Assembly: GCA_963724735.1 (NCBI GenBank)
Contig: CAVRVX010000037.1
Coordinates: forward strand, 124,001-188,000
Direction of reading: 5' to 3'
Origin: Rhodoplanes sp963724735
GTDB lineage: Bacteria > Pseudomonadota > Alphaproteobacteria > Rhizobiales > Xanthobacteraceae
DNA length: 64,000 nucleotides
A model generated the notes under the pieces. The model saw only the letters and a program-made list of their open reading frames with translations, had not been told where the DNA came from and ran no database searches. A program made the position numbers and the translations under genes. Below, one piece after another: positions 1 to 8,556 of the stretch (positions are counted from its first letter, which is position 1; the number at the start of each line of letters is the position of its first letter).

Positions 1-16
1 GGATCATGCCCGCGCG

Positions 17-1165
17 TCACCGCGTCAGGAGTTCGACCTCGCCGTCCACACCGGTGTTCACCCTGAAATCGCGCTCGAAAGTCTTGCCCTCGTTGCGCGC
101 GATGACTCGATAGTCGCCTTCCGCCAACACGACCTTGGGAAACGCGCCGATCAATTCCTTGACGACGTCGCCGCCCGGCGTCAGCACCGTCCAGGCGGTA
201 TTCGCGAGCGCCTCGCGGCCGGGTTCCCCGACAAGCTTGAACATGATCACCGCCGCGCGATGGGTCACCGTGATGTCGGTGAGCTTGCCGACCTGCACGC
301 GAATGTCCGAGCGCACCACCGCGTTGCTGTCGCCGTAGTTGGAGACGATGTGATAGGTGCCTTCCGGCACGACGACGATATCGCCGGTCATCACGCCCTG
401 GGCCAGCTGGGCCTTTTCACCCGGCTCGAACTGGCTGCCGTAAAAAATATCGAAAGAAATCTGACCGGCGGGGATCGGCACATCCCCAACCTTGCCTTCG
501 ATGCGAATCCCGCCAGCCGGAAGCTCGAAAACCTCGCGCGTCGACTCGGTGCGGAGTTTAACGGTCTTGGCCTGGCTCGCGAGACCGAAGCTCGCATGCA
601 CGACATAGTCGCCCGGTGGCAGCATCAACAGCGGAGAAGGATTGCGCTCCTCGCGCACGGGCCGGAACACGCCGGTCACGTCCGGCTTGACCGGGTAGAT
701 GCGCCACACGATGCCGCCATTGATGGCCTGCGTCGAGTCGCGGCCATAGCGAGCGCTCAAGCCGAGCGCGACCTGACTGGGTGACGGAGGCAGCGCGGCG
801 ACCGCAGGAGCCTGGTATTGCGGCGGCGCTGGAGGAGCCGCCGCGGGAGCGCCCGTGGGAGGCGCCGACGAAAGCGACCCGGGACCGGTCGGGATCGAAG
901 CCGGCGGGATGGGAGGAGGCGGCATGAACGACTGCCCGCCCGGACGGACGCCGCCGCTTGCCGGAGCAAGGTTTACGTTCGTGGCAGGCGCCGGCTTGGG
1001 AGCAAGAACGCTGCTGAAGGGCAAAAAGCTGACGAAACGCTGCATCGCACCGACGATCGAGTACTCCTCCGCCGCCGCCGGTGTGCATAAAAACAGAGAT
1101 AGCGCCAGCGCCGTCGCGCCGACGTTCGGCCCTGTCCCGATCGAGCCGCCCGACCCCTTGATCAT
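17..1165 (-). CDS. Secreted proline-rich protein of unknown function
   Basis: The 382-residue product starts with a likely Sec signal peptide (hydrophobic core about residues 15-30, cleavage near TPAAA-EE). A low-complexity Pro/Ala linker follows (about 55-130), then roughly 240 residues of alternating beta-rich sequence with PPGDYVV, PEGTYHIV and AEGDYRV motifs. Those repeated motifs resemble carboxypeptidase-regulatory-like or PEGA-type beta-sandwich modules, which are usually extracytoplasmic. I do not recognise a named family and see no catalytic motif. It is divergent from the nitroreductase gene, with about 94 bases between the starts, so the two probably have back-to-back promoters. 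A periplasmic or surface role is an inference from the signal peptide and linker. Confidence 0.75.
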   Translation of the reverse strand: MIKGSGGSIGTGPNVGATALALSLFLCTPAAAEEYSIVGAMQRFVSFLPFSSVLAPKPAPATNVNLAPASGGVRPGGQSFMPPPPIPPASIPTGPGSLSSAPPTGAPAAAPPAPPQYQAPAVAALPPSPSQVALGLSARYGRDSTQAINGGIVWRIYPVKPDVTGVFRPVREERNPSPLLMLPPGDYVVHASFGLASQAKTVKLRTESTREVFELPAGGIRIEGKVGDVPIPAGQISFDIFYGSQFEPGEKAQLAQGVMTGDIVVVPEGTYHIVSNYGDSNAVVRSDIRVQVGKLTDITVTHRAAVIMFKLVGEPGREALANTAWTVLTPGGDVVKELIGAFPKVVLAEGDYRVIARNEGKTFERDFRVNTGVDGEVELLTR

Positions 1166-1259
1166 GGGCTGGTTTCTACCCCCGAATTTGGGGCAATTTC
1201 ATGCCGAACCCGCTGGACCCGCGGAGGTTCGGCGATCCATGGGAGAGTGAGCACACTTC

Positions 1260-1823
1260 ATGCCCGACGCGCTCGAATTGCTGAAAACACGCCGATCGGT
1301 CAAGCCCAACGAGCTCTTCGGACCCGCTCCTAGCGAGGCCGAAATCGACTTCCTGCTCACCATCGCCTCCCGCGTGCCTGATCATGGCAAACTCGCGCCC
1401 TGGCGTTTCATTGTCTTTGCCGGCGACGCCCGGCTCAAAGCCGGCGAGGTGATCGCAGCGGCCTTCGCCGCGAAATACGCCGACGCAACGGCGGACCAGA
1501 TCGCGGACGAGAAGAGCCGGTTGGCGCGCGCCCCTCTCGTGATCGCGGTGGTGAGCCGCGCTGCGCCCCATGTGAAAATCCCGGAATGGGAGCAGGTGCT
1601 CTCGGCCGGCGCGGCGGCCATGAACCTGCTGACCGCGGCCTATGCGCTCGGTTTTGCGGGAACCTGGATCACGGAATGGTACGCCTATGATCGCACCGTG
1701 CTGGCGGCCTTCGGCCTTGCTCCGCACGAGAAGATTGCAGGCTTTGTCCATATCGGCCGCATCGCACATCAGCCGGAAGACCGCGCCCGCCCCGCCCTCG
1801 CCGACATCGTGACGCGCTTCTGA
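1260..1823 (+). CDS. Nitroreductase family protein (YdjA-like)
   Basis: The 187-residue product has the nitroreductase-fold opening (LLKTRRSVKP near residue 6) and the RVPDHGKLAPWRF segment typical of short YdjA-type FMN enzymes. Later come SAGAAAMNLLTAAYALGFAGTWI and a C-terminal IGRIA segment. Such proteins are FMN-dependent homodimers that reduce nitro or quinone substrates with NAD(P)H; the physiological substrate is usually unknown. The length matches the YdjA group. The ATG follows a GGGAGAGTGAG stretch that can serve as ribosome binding site. It converges with the carbonic anhydrase-like gene, the stop codons being about 10 bases apart. Confidence 0.9.
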   Translation: MPDALELLKTRRSVKPNELFGPAPSEAEIDFLLTIASRVPDHGKLAPWRFIVFAGDARLKAGEVIAAAFAAKYADATADQIADEKSRLARAPLVIAVVSRAAPHVKIPEWEQVLSAGAAAMNLLTAAYALGFAGTWITEWYAYDRTVLAAFGLAPHEKIAGFVHIGRIAHQPEDRARPALADIVTRF

Positions 1824-1832
1824 CTCCGAACC

Positions 1833-2906
1833 TCAATCCTCAATCAGTTCGAGTCTGCGCGAATGCCAGTCGAGCACGGCGGTGCGCTTGGTCATCTTTT
1901 CGGCGAGCGCGCCGAATTCATCGCGCAGCACGCCGGCCGCGAAGCATGACAGAAAGCGCGATTTCAATTCGGCCCGCGCGCGGTCCACGCCGATCTCGTC
2001 ATAGGGAACTGAGGCCAACAACAGAAAGCCGTCATCCGGAATGCGACCGGCCATCATATTGTCCGCAATGATCGCCGCCGCTTTGCGAAGCGGGTCGGCG
2101 AGGTCCGGGCTGTAGGGGCCGATGATGAGGGCCTGGTTCGGCGTGTGAAGGAAATCGAAGCCGCGTCCGAGGCAGATCATCCATTCGCGGTGTTCGACAT
2201 CGAGCGTGCGTTCGTGCCGCCGCGCCTGTTCGCGCACTTGCGCGATGCGCTCCAGATTGCCCCGCAGCAGCGGCAGCAGGTCGGCGCGCATCTGAGCCGG
2301 CATGTCGGGCAGCAGCGCCGCGAGGCGGGGTTCGAGCGTTGCCGCGTCGGAAGCGCAAAAGCTCGCAAGATCCAGAACGGCGCCGTCGCTCCCGTGGATC
2401 ACCAAGGCATCCTCGTCGGTTTCGAATCCGCACACCAGCGGATAGACCGTTCCGTGATCGCTGCCGAAGATGTGCTCGACCTGCCGGCGAATCTCGCGCG
2501 TATGGGCGATGGCCGCCGCGGTGTCGAACCGGAAACCGGCGCAACCGCGCCGCGGATCGCCCTTCGACCAATGATAGGTAATGAGGAAAAGCACGCGACG
2601 GCCGGCGCTCGTCTCGCGCAGAACATGATGGGCCAGCACCTCGCCAAGATGCGGCCACCCGAGATCGAACATGCCGCCGAGATTGCGGAAGGGCATGAGA
2701 ATTCCGGTCGGCGTGTTGGTCGCCACCGGAATGTTGATGCGTCCGTCCATGCACTTCAACACCGCGATCGCGGTGGGGTGCTCGGCCAGATAGCGCTCGC
2801 GCGCGAGCCAGGCTTCCGGACTGCGAAAAGTCTCCCCATGGCGACGGGCGAGGTCGAACAGCCACGCGATGCGCTCCGCTATGGGCGCGCTGTGGATGTC
2901 ATGCAT
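1833..2906 (-). CDS. CsoSCA-like (carboxysomal-type) carbonic anhydrase homologue
   Basis: I chose the ATG at 2906 because GGGGGA lies just upstream; the frame stays open to 3065 but that extension looks non-coding. The 357-residue protein has the beta-class signature CMDGR (Cys52, Asp54, Arg56) and later His112 and Cys122 in TYHWSKGDPRRGC. This matches the zinc ligands and Asp-Arg dyad of the carboxysome shell carbonic anhydrase CsoSCA, whose His-Cys spacing is similarly long. Beta-class enzymes interconvert CO2 and bicarbonate. No Rubisco or shell-protein gene is visible here, so it probably works outside a carboxysome. Activity is inferred from the conserved residues only. An alternative is a paralogue with another role. 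Confidence 0.8.
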   Translation of the reverse strand: MHDIHSAPIAERIAWLFDLARRHGETFRSPEAWLARERYLAEHPTAIAVLKCMDGRINIPVATNTPTGILMPFRNLGGMFDLGWPHLGEVLAHHVLRETSAGRRVLFLITYHWSKGDPRRGCAGFRFDTAAAIAHTREIRRQVEHIFGSDHGTVYPLVCGFETDEDALVIHGSDGAVLDLASFCASDAATLEPRLAALLPDMPAQMRADLLPLLRGNLERIAQVREQARRHERTLDVEHREWMICLGRGFDFLHTPNQALIIGPYSPDLADPLRKAAAIIADNMMAGRIPDDGFLLLASVPYDEIGVDRARAELKSRFLSCFAAGVLRDEFGALAEKMTKRTAVLDWHSRRLELIED

Positions 2907-3085
2907 GGCGTCCCCCAATCGATGCGTCCTCGCGCCACGATTGTGCCGCACCCCTTTTCCACCATCTCGCAGCAGGACGGGGCGAAGAGTTAAGCCACGG
3001 CAGGGGTTGGTCGTGAGAATCCTTATCTCAGTCGTGGTAACCTGCGGCGTCTCCTGAGTCGGCATCGAGGACGGGTGAGGACAGC

Positions 3086-4325
3086 GTGACGACAGACGAG
3101 CGTTCTTTGCCCTTCGCCCGACGCGAGGTTCTATGCGGTCTCGCCGGCGGCCTCGCCGCGCTTGTCATTTCATCCGCGGCGCAGGCTGCGCAGTCGTTCG
3201 AGCAGTGGCGGGCCGCGTTCCGGCCGCGCGCGCTCCGACGCGGGGTGTCGGGGGAGACCTATGACCGCGTGATGGCGATCAAGCCGGACACCTCGGTCTA
3301 CGCCCTCAAACGCGCACAGCCGGAGTTTCAGGAGCAGCTCTGGCAATATCTCAATCGCCGCGTCTCCGACTGGCGCATCACCACGGGCCGGGAACGGGTG
3401 AGGGAATATGCTGCGCTGCTCGATCGTCTCGAACGCGACTACGGGGTCGACCGGAACCTTCTGGTCGCCATCTGGGGGATCGAGTTCGAGCTACGGCGAG
3501 GTGATGGAGAACCGCAAATACATGCGCCCGGTGATCCCGGCGCTGGCCGCGCTCGCCTGGGGCGAGCCGCGCCGCCGCGCCTACTGGGAGCAGGAGCTGC
3601 TCAATGCGCTCGTCATCGTTCAGCGCGGCTGGGGCGACCCGGAGGAAATGGTCGGCTCGTGGGCGGGCGCGATGGGCCACACGCAATGGATGCCGGAGGT
3701 GTGGCTCAATATCGGCGTCGACTATGACGGCGACGGCCGCATCTCCCCGTTCGGCAAGCCTGACGACGCGATGGCCGGCGTTGCGCGCTATCTGGTTGCG
3801 CGCGGACATTACCGCCACGGCGAGAAATGGGGCTACGAGGTGAAGCTGCCGGCCGGCCTTAAAGGCCGCGGCGATCGCCGGACGTACCGCAGCTATGCGA
3901 AATGGAACGAACTCGGGGTCAAGCGGGCGGACGGCGAGCCTTTCCCGCGGCCAGCCGACCAGGCCCGCCTCGCCGTGCCGGTGGCGGGGGGACCCGCATT
4001 CCTGCTCGGACGCAACTTTGCCGCCGTCCATTCGTTCAACCCGGCGTTTTCCTACGCGCTCGCCATCGTTCTTCTCTCCGACCGCATTCGCGGCGAGGGC
4101 CCCTTGGTGCAGAATTTCCCGGGTGGCGAACGCACCCCGACGCTCGCCGAACTGCAGGAGATCCAGCGGCGGCTGACCTCGCTCGGCTTCGACACCGGCG
4201 GGGCAGACGGGCGGATCGGCGCCGACACGACCCGCGCGATCGCCGACTTCCAGCGCAAGGCGGGCATACAGCCGGATGGTTATCCCGGACTGAAACTATT
4301 GGCGCGGCTGCGCCAGGGCTCGTGA
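3086..4325 (+). pseudogene. MltB-type lytic murein transglycosylase, frameshifted at the catalytic region
   Basis: The first frame (from 3086) has a twin-arginine-like signal (FARREVLCGL) and the MltB start of domain LLVAIWGIE. At 3485-3486 an extra T shifts the frame. Removing it joins IWGIE to SSYGEVMENRKYMRP, restoring the catalytic Glu and the Ser/Tyr-Gly that follow it. The downstream frame (to 4325) completes the transglycosylase domain (GAMGHTQWMPE) and a C-terminal peptidoglycan-binding repeat (LTSLGFDTGG to GLKLLARL). The enzyme would cleave glycan strands to 1,6-anhydro-muropeptides in the periplasm. Since everything else is intact, the shift may be a sequencing error; if real, the catalytic domain is lost. 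Confidence 0.88.
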
Positions 4326-4360
4326 ACGCTTCCGGCGTGTCCGGAGAATCGGCGAACCGT

Positions 4361-5317
4361 TCAACCCGGCGCCACCAGGCCCCACGTCGACAGCTTTTCT
4401 TTGATGGCGAGTTCTAGATCCCCGACGTCGTCGAAAGCTTCGTAGATAACGCCATCCAGGTCGGACGGCAGTTTCAACGGCCGTTTGAGCAGAACCGCAA
4501 CGCGTTCGAACTCGCGGAACTTGGCGAACAGGAGTCCGGTCTCGAAAATCACGTTCTCTCTGGCGCGCTCTGCGAGCGGATCGTTGCTTCCCCGCAAATG
4601 CCCTTCGTCGTCGGGCGTCGCGAGGATGAAACCGGCCTTGCAGACGCGAATGAGGCCTTCCAGTTCATCGAGGATCGACCGCGCGCCCTTGTTCTTGTTC
4701 TTCAGCACCCGCGGCGTCACTTGATACTTCAATAGAAGCAGCTGAAGCTGGTTGAGCGAGGCGTCATCGCGCCCGTGGACGATGAACACGTTCTTCTCGA
4801 GATTGAGTTCGGGCAACGGATTGTGGAGCGCGACCGCAAGCACATCGACGCATGATTCGAGGTCGGCCACCTCGGCGTCAGAGAAGATCTTCTTGGGATC
4901 GTTATTGTGGAAACAAACGACTCCGAACGGCCATTCCCCGCCCGTCATGATGGGAATGCAGACCATGTTCTGGATGGGGCTGCTGCCGAAGAAATCATTT
5001 CCGCACGCCCCGTCCCCGCGACAGAATCTCTTCGTCGACTTCGTGCGGTAGCACAGGCCGGCGATGGTGCCGTGCAGTCCGAGTTCGGACGGCCATTTCG
5101 CCGCAGGATTTGGGTCGAGCAGCTTTTTCTCGAACAGGAACTCATTGGCGTTGAAGAGGATCAGCGCATTCCGGTCGGGATGTTTGATCAGAACCGAGCC
5201 TTGTTCGGAACTCGGGTCGAGGGACACGACCGTTTCGAGGAATTCGATGATGACTTGCTCCTGCGAGCATCCTCTTGCCGCTCTGAGAAAGTCCCTGAGC
5301 CGATCGATCTGTGACAT
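4361..5317 (-). CDS. GAF-TIR protein (Cap12/Pycsar-type TIR domain), putative NADase effector
   Basis: The start at 5317 begins MSQIDRLRDF; the frame is open further upstream but that stretch overlaps the divergent transporter gene and reads as non-coding. Of 318 residues, about 20-165 look like a GAF sensor domain (LHGTIAGLCYR, IQNMVCIPI, WPFGVVCFHN). Residues 176-312 are a TIR-like nucleotide-binding domain: FIVHGRDD at 178-185, ILATPDDEGH at 231-240, and ENVIFETGLLFAKF with a candidate catalytic Glu259. Related TIR domains act in CBASS and Pycsar immunity by hydrolysing NAD+. No cyclase gene is adjacent. A GAF ligand trigger with NAD+ depletion is inference; the domain calls are by eye. 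Confidence 0.78.
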   Translation of the reverse strand: MSQIDRLRDFLRAARGCSQEQVIIEFLETVVSLDPSSEQGSVLIKHPDRNALILFNANEFLFEKKLLDPNPAAKWPSELGLHGTIAGLCYRTKSTKRFCRGDGACGNDFFGSSPIQNMVCIPIMTGGEWPFGVVCFHNNDPKKIFSDAEVADLESCVDVLAVALHNPLPELNLEKNVFIVHGRDDASLNQLQLLLLKYQVTPRVLKNKNKGARSILDELEGLIRVCKAGFILATPDDEGHLRGSNDPLAERARENVIFETGLLFAKFREFERVAVLLKRPLKLPSDLDGVIYEAFDDVGDLELAIKEKLSTWGLVAPG

Positions 5318-5467
5318 GGCCGTCGCCCCTGAACCTCGACAAGAGGAAGAATCCCATTTTCGCGATTTCCTTGCAACTATTAATAGAACAACTGTAACAT
5401 ACACGTGATTAGGGTCAGCGCTTCCCTCGGCGGGGCGGCAAGCGTTCGAGCAGGACTGATCGCAGCG

Positions 5468-6172
5468 ATGGAGCGCAGAACACGGCTCATACTGGTCCTG
5501 CTGACGCTGCACGGTTCGCTCCTGGTCACGAGCACCGTCGCCGGGTCGAAATTGTTCGCGCTGCCGTTCGGCCTGTCGGCAAGCGCAACCGTCGTCAGCT
5601 ACATGCTCACCTTCGTGGTGCTCGACACGATTGCCGAACTCTACGGCGCAGCGCTTTCCCGGCTGGTAATCAATCTCGGCATGCTCGGGATGGCGATCTC
5701 TGCGCTCTACTTCAATTTGACGATCGCGCTTCCGCCCGCCGCCGCATGGACGCAGCAGGCAGCGTTCGAAGCGGTGCTCGGCTCGTCGTGGCGGATCTGG
5801 CTTGCCGGCTGGTTCGCCTATCTCGTCAGCCAGTATTTCGACCTGTGGGGCTTTCTTAAAATGCGCGAACTCACGGGCGGAAAGGCCCCTCTCGCGCTCC
5901 GTGCCTTTGTCGGGATGCTGGTCGGCCAATTGTTCGACACGGCCGTCTTCATAGCAATCGCCTTTTACGGGGCATTTCCCCTCGTCCCGGCCCTGCTCGG
6001 TCAATATCTCGTCAAGGTGGCGTTCGCCTCGCTGGGCGCGCCGCTGGTTTGGCTCGCCGTGGGTCTGGCCAGACGTTTCATCGGCGAGAGCAGTCCCCGA
6101 ACGCCGGATGGCCACGCGCCTTCGACCCGAAAATGGTTTAGCTCGTTGCAAGAGCGAGATAAGTATTACTAA
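5468..6172 (+). CDS. Queuosine precursor transporter (YhhQ family)
   Basis: The product of about 234 residues is an integral membrane protein with about six hydrophobic segments. It carries the family hallmarks VSYMLTFVVLDTIAELYG and VSQYFDLWGFLKMRE, in the order expected for YhhQ-type importers of preQ0/preQ1 (queuosine tRNA-modification precursors). I chose the ATG at 5468 over an upstream GTG at 5405 because the extra 21 residues are not hydrophobic or conserved-looking. It is divergent from the GAF-TIR gene across about 150 bases. A member of this family without other queuosine genes nearby is usual. Confidence 0.85.
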   Translation: MERRTRLILVLLTLHGSLLVTSTVAGSKLFALPFGLSASATVVSYMLTFVVLDTIAELYGAALSRLVINLGMLGMAISALYFNLTIALPPAAAWTQQAAFEAVLGSSWRIWLAGWFAYLVSQYFDLWGFLKMRELTGGKAPLALRAFVGMLVGQLFDTAVFIAIAFYGAFPLVPALLGQYLVKVAFASLGAPLVWLAVGLARRFIGESSPRTPDGHAPSTRKWFSSLQERDKYY

Positions 6173-6263
6173 TCGATGCCCCGCTCATCGTGATGACCGC
6201 AAATTTTATTCGCGCTTCCGGGGCTAACGGATCTTCAAAACTGCCGCCCATGAACGATTTAGA

Positions 6264-6289
6264 GGAACGGAATTCAGCGTAGCGCGGTT
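6264..6289 (+). promoter_or_regulatory. Candidate sigma-EcfG (general stress response) promoter
   Basis: A GGAAC box at 6264-6268 is followed after 17 bases by GGTT at 6286-6289. The alphaproteobacterial EcfG consensus is GGAAC, 16-17 bases, CGTT, so the -10 box has one mismatch. It lies about 30 bases upstream of a gene for a GlsB/YeaQ stress membrane protein, a typical stress-regulon member. This is pattern matching only. Confidence 0.4.
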
Positions 6290-6320
6290 CTTTACATCGT
6301 TTCGGACAAAGGAGTCGTGC

Positions 6321-6578
6321 ATGTCCATTATCGCCTGGATCATTCTCGGCCTGATTGCCGGCTATATCGGAAGCAAGATCGTGGACCGGGAAGGCAAGGG
6401 CCTGTGGCTCAATCTGGCGCTCGGGATCGTGGGCGCGATTGTCGGGGGCTTGATCTTCAGCGCGTTCGGCGGATCGGGCGTCACCGGCGTCAATCTCTAC
6501 AGCATGATCGTCGCGATCATCGGCTCGGTCGTGGTGCTGTGGATTTATCACGCCTTGAGCGGAAAACGCTCGATCTAG
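6321..6578 (+). CDS. GlsB/YeaQ/YmgE family stress-response membrane protein
   Basis: This 85-residue protein is almost entirely hydrophobic, with three predicted membrane segments and the family pattern IIAWIILGLIAGYIGSKI, ALGIVGAIVGGLIF and a closing YSMIVAIIGSVVVLWIYH. The family (transglycosylase-associated protein, Pfam Transgly_assoc) is small, Gly-rich and often stress induced; a biochemical activity is not established. AAAGGAG sits about 6 bases before the ATG. A candidate EcfG promoter lies upstream. The following YidB-like gene starts about 50 bases downstream and may be cotranscribed. Confidence 0.93.
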   Translation: MSIIAWIILGLIAGYIGSKIVDREGKGLWLNLALGIVGAIVGGLIFSAFGGSGVTGVNLYSMIVAIIGSVVVLWIYHALSGKRSI

Positions 6579-6629
6579 GGGCCGGCAAGAGCCCCGGTTC
6601 CCCTCGCCAACATTCCAAGGGAGCAAACG

Positions 6630-7088
6630 ATGGGATTTCTCGATGACGTGCTGGGTAATGCGGTCCCCGGCGGCAAGGTCTCCAAGCCGCTGATGCTGGC
6701 TCTGCTCGCCTTGCTGGCTTCCGGCGCATTGTTCAGGGGCGGCGGTCGGGAAGCACCGCCCGTCCCGCAAGACCCGCGGCCGCGCGTGCCCGCCGATGAA
6801 GGCGGCGGCCTGCTGGACGGCTTGGGCGGCCTGCTCGATCGCTTCCGGCAGGCGGGTCAGGGAAACGCGGCCAATTCCTGGATCCGCTCAGGCCCCAACG
6901 AACCGGTCTCGCCCGGGCAGTTGGGAAATGCGCTCGGCCCGAACATTCTTAAGACCTTGGCGGAACGATCTGGCATGTCGGAGGAGGAACTCGTCCGGCA
7001 ATTGTCGCAGGTCCTGCCCGACTTGGTCGACCGGCTCACGCCGCGCGGCCGGCTTCCCACGGCCGCCGAACTCGACCAGATGCGGTGA
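6630..7088 (+). CDS. YidB family protein (DUF937)
   Basis: The 152-residue protein opens with MGFLDDVLG, has a hydrophobic Leu/Ala segment (about 20-40), a Gly-rich linker, and the C-terminal YidB core: NSWIRSGPNEPVSPGQL, LGPNILKTLAERSGMSEEEL, VDRLTPRGRLP. YidB/DUF937 proteins are widespread small proteins of unknown function. AAGGGAGCAAACG precedes the ATG. It lies between the GlsB-like gene and a secreted-type zinc metallopeptidase gene, so the three may form one transcription unit. Confidence 0.9.
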   Translation: MGFLDDVLGNAVPGGKVSKPLMLALLALLASGALFRGGGREAPPVPQDPRPRVPADEGGGLLDGLGGLLDRFRQAGQGNAANSWIRSGPNEPVSPGQLGNALGPNILKTLAERSGMSEEELVRQLSQVLPDLVDRLTPRGRLPTAAELDQMR

Positions 7089-7148
7089 CCAGGAGCGCTT
7101 GTCGGAACGTAGCGCTGACTCATTCCGGAACGCGACAGGGAGTTGATC

Positions 7149-8037
7149 ATGCGTATTGATGAACTGCCGCGCAGCGAGAACATCGAAGATCGCCGTGGCG
7201 CGCGTATCCGCCGCGGCGGCGGCATCGGGATCGGCACGCTGGTCGTGCTCGCCCTGGTCGCCTGGGCGTTCGGAATCGATCCCCGCCTCCTAATCGGCGG
7301 GGCCGAGATCTTGACCGGCGGCCAGCAATCGCAGCCTCCCTCCTATTCCGACACAGCGCGGCCGGGGAAGGCGCCCTCTGACGAGATGAAGGAATTCGTC
7401 GCCGCGGTGCTCGGCAGCACGGAGGTTCAGTGGAAGGAATTGTTCGCGCAAGCGAACTCCCGCTATCAGCCGCCGATGCTGGTGATGTTCTCGGGCGCAA
7501 CCTCCTCGGCTTGCGGGTTCGCCCAAGCCGCCATGGGGCCGTTCTATTGCCCGAACGACCGTCAGGTCTATCTCGACACCGCCTTCTTCGAGGATCTGCA
7601 GCGGCGGTTCGGCGCCTGCGATCCCGGCAAGGCGTGCCAATTCTCCCAGGCCTACGTGATCGCCCATGAAGTCGGACACCACGTGCAGAATTCTGCTCGG
7701 TATTTTGCCGCGACTGCAACGGATGCAGCAGGGGCTGGACCGGGCGGATGCGAACCGTCTGCAGGTGATGGCCGAGCTGCAAGCGGACTGCTTCGCCGGC
7801 GTGTGGGCAAACCGTTCGCAACAACGGTGGAAATTCCTCGATCCTGGCGACGTCGAAGCGGCGTTGCAAACGGCCTCCGCGATCGGCGACGATCGGCTGC
7901 AGCGGCGGTCGCAAGGCTATGTGGTGCCCGACGCGTTTACGCATGGCTCGTCGCAGCAGCGCATGCGCTGGTTCAGCACCGGGCTGAAATCCGGCGATGT
8001 CGCAAGTTGCGACACGTTCAACGCGGCGCAGCTTTAG
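7149..8037 (+). pseudogene. Neutral zinc metallopeptidase (YpfJ/KPN_02809 family), frameshifted
   Basis: The ATG at 7149 follows AGGGAG. The N-terminus has a single membrane anchor (about residues 25-45), followed by the family core with YCPNDRQVYLDTAFF and the zinc-binding VIAHEVGHHVQN. An extra T at 7691-7692 breaks the frame right after this motif. Removing it continues LLGILPRLQRMQQ and then ELQADCFAGVWA, which carries the third-ligand Glu, up to the stop at 8037. The corrected protein is about 295 residues, normal for the family. These are putative membrane-anchored metalloproteases with unknown substrate. As in several other genes here, the shift is a one-base insertion in a short T run and may be an assembly error. 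Confidence 0.88.
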
Positions 8038-8141
8038 CAGAACCAAGCTGAGCTCTGTGAATTGATACGACGGGGCGAACGGTATCGCACCGCCCCGTGA
8101 ACATATTGCGTTCGGCGTTTCACATAGACGAGGAGCATCCC

Positions 8142-8522
8142 ATGAGTATTTTCGGCAAGATCATGTCGTCGATCTTCGGCCGCGCGAGCGCGGCACCTGC
8201 AGCGCCCGCTTCGGGCACCCTGTCCTCTCCCTCGCCGGCTTCCGCGCCAGCCAGCGCGACGCCGCAAGTCGACGTGGCGGCGATCCTCACCAAGCTTGCC
8301 GCCGAGAACAAAGAGAAGCTCGACTGGCGGCGTTCGATTGTCGATCTGATGAAGCTGCTCGATCTCGACAGCAGCCTCTCCGCCCGCAAGGAACTCGCCA
8401 AGGAGCTGCACTACTCCGGCGACATGAACGACTCGGCTTCGATGAATGTGTGGCTGCATAAGCAGGTGATGCAGAAGCTCGCCGAGAACGGCGGCAAGGT
8501 GCCGGAGGAGTTGAAAGCTTAG
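8142..8522 (+). CDS. DUF3597 domain-containing protein
   Basis: The start at 8142 (MSIFGKIMSSIFG) is preceded by GAGGAGCATCCC, a good ribosome binding site. The 126-residue product has a short N-terminal amphipathic start and an Ala/Ser/Pro linker (about 18-45). The conserved C-terminal DUF3597 core follows: VDVAAILTKLAAENKEKLDW, SIVDLMKLLDLDSSLSARKEL and SASMNVWLHKQVMQKLAENGG. Members are small predicted cytoplasmic proteins of unknown function, often encoded near stress genes. Nothing in the sequence gives a mechanism. Confidence 0.9.
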   Translation: MSIFGKIMSSIFGRASAAPAAPASGTLSSPSPASAPASATPQVDVAAILTKLAAENKEKLDWRRSIVDLMKLLDLDSSLSARKELAKELHYSGDMNDSASMNVWLHKQVMQKLAENGGKVPEELKA

Positions 8523-8556
8523 ACCCGTCTGACAACGGGGCGCTTTCTCTCCGCGA

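Noticed and set aside
1833..2906. Possible carboxysome locus
   Set aside because: Only the carbonic anhydrase-like gene is present; no Rubisco, shell protein or other cso gene lies nearby.
5318..6151. A 278-codon N-terminal extension of the GAF-TIR protein
   Set aside because: It is antisense to the queuosine precursor transporter and is Arg/Glu-rich shadow sequence; the domain structure starts after the ATG at 5317.
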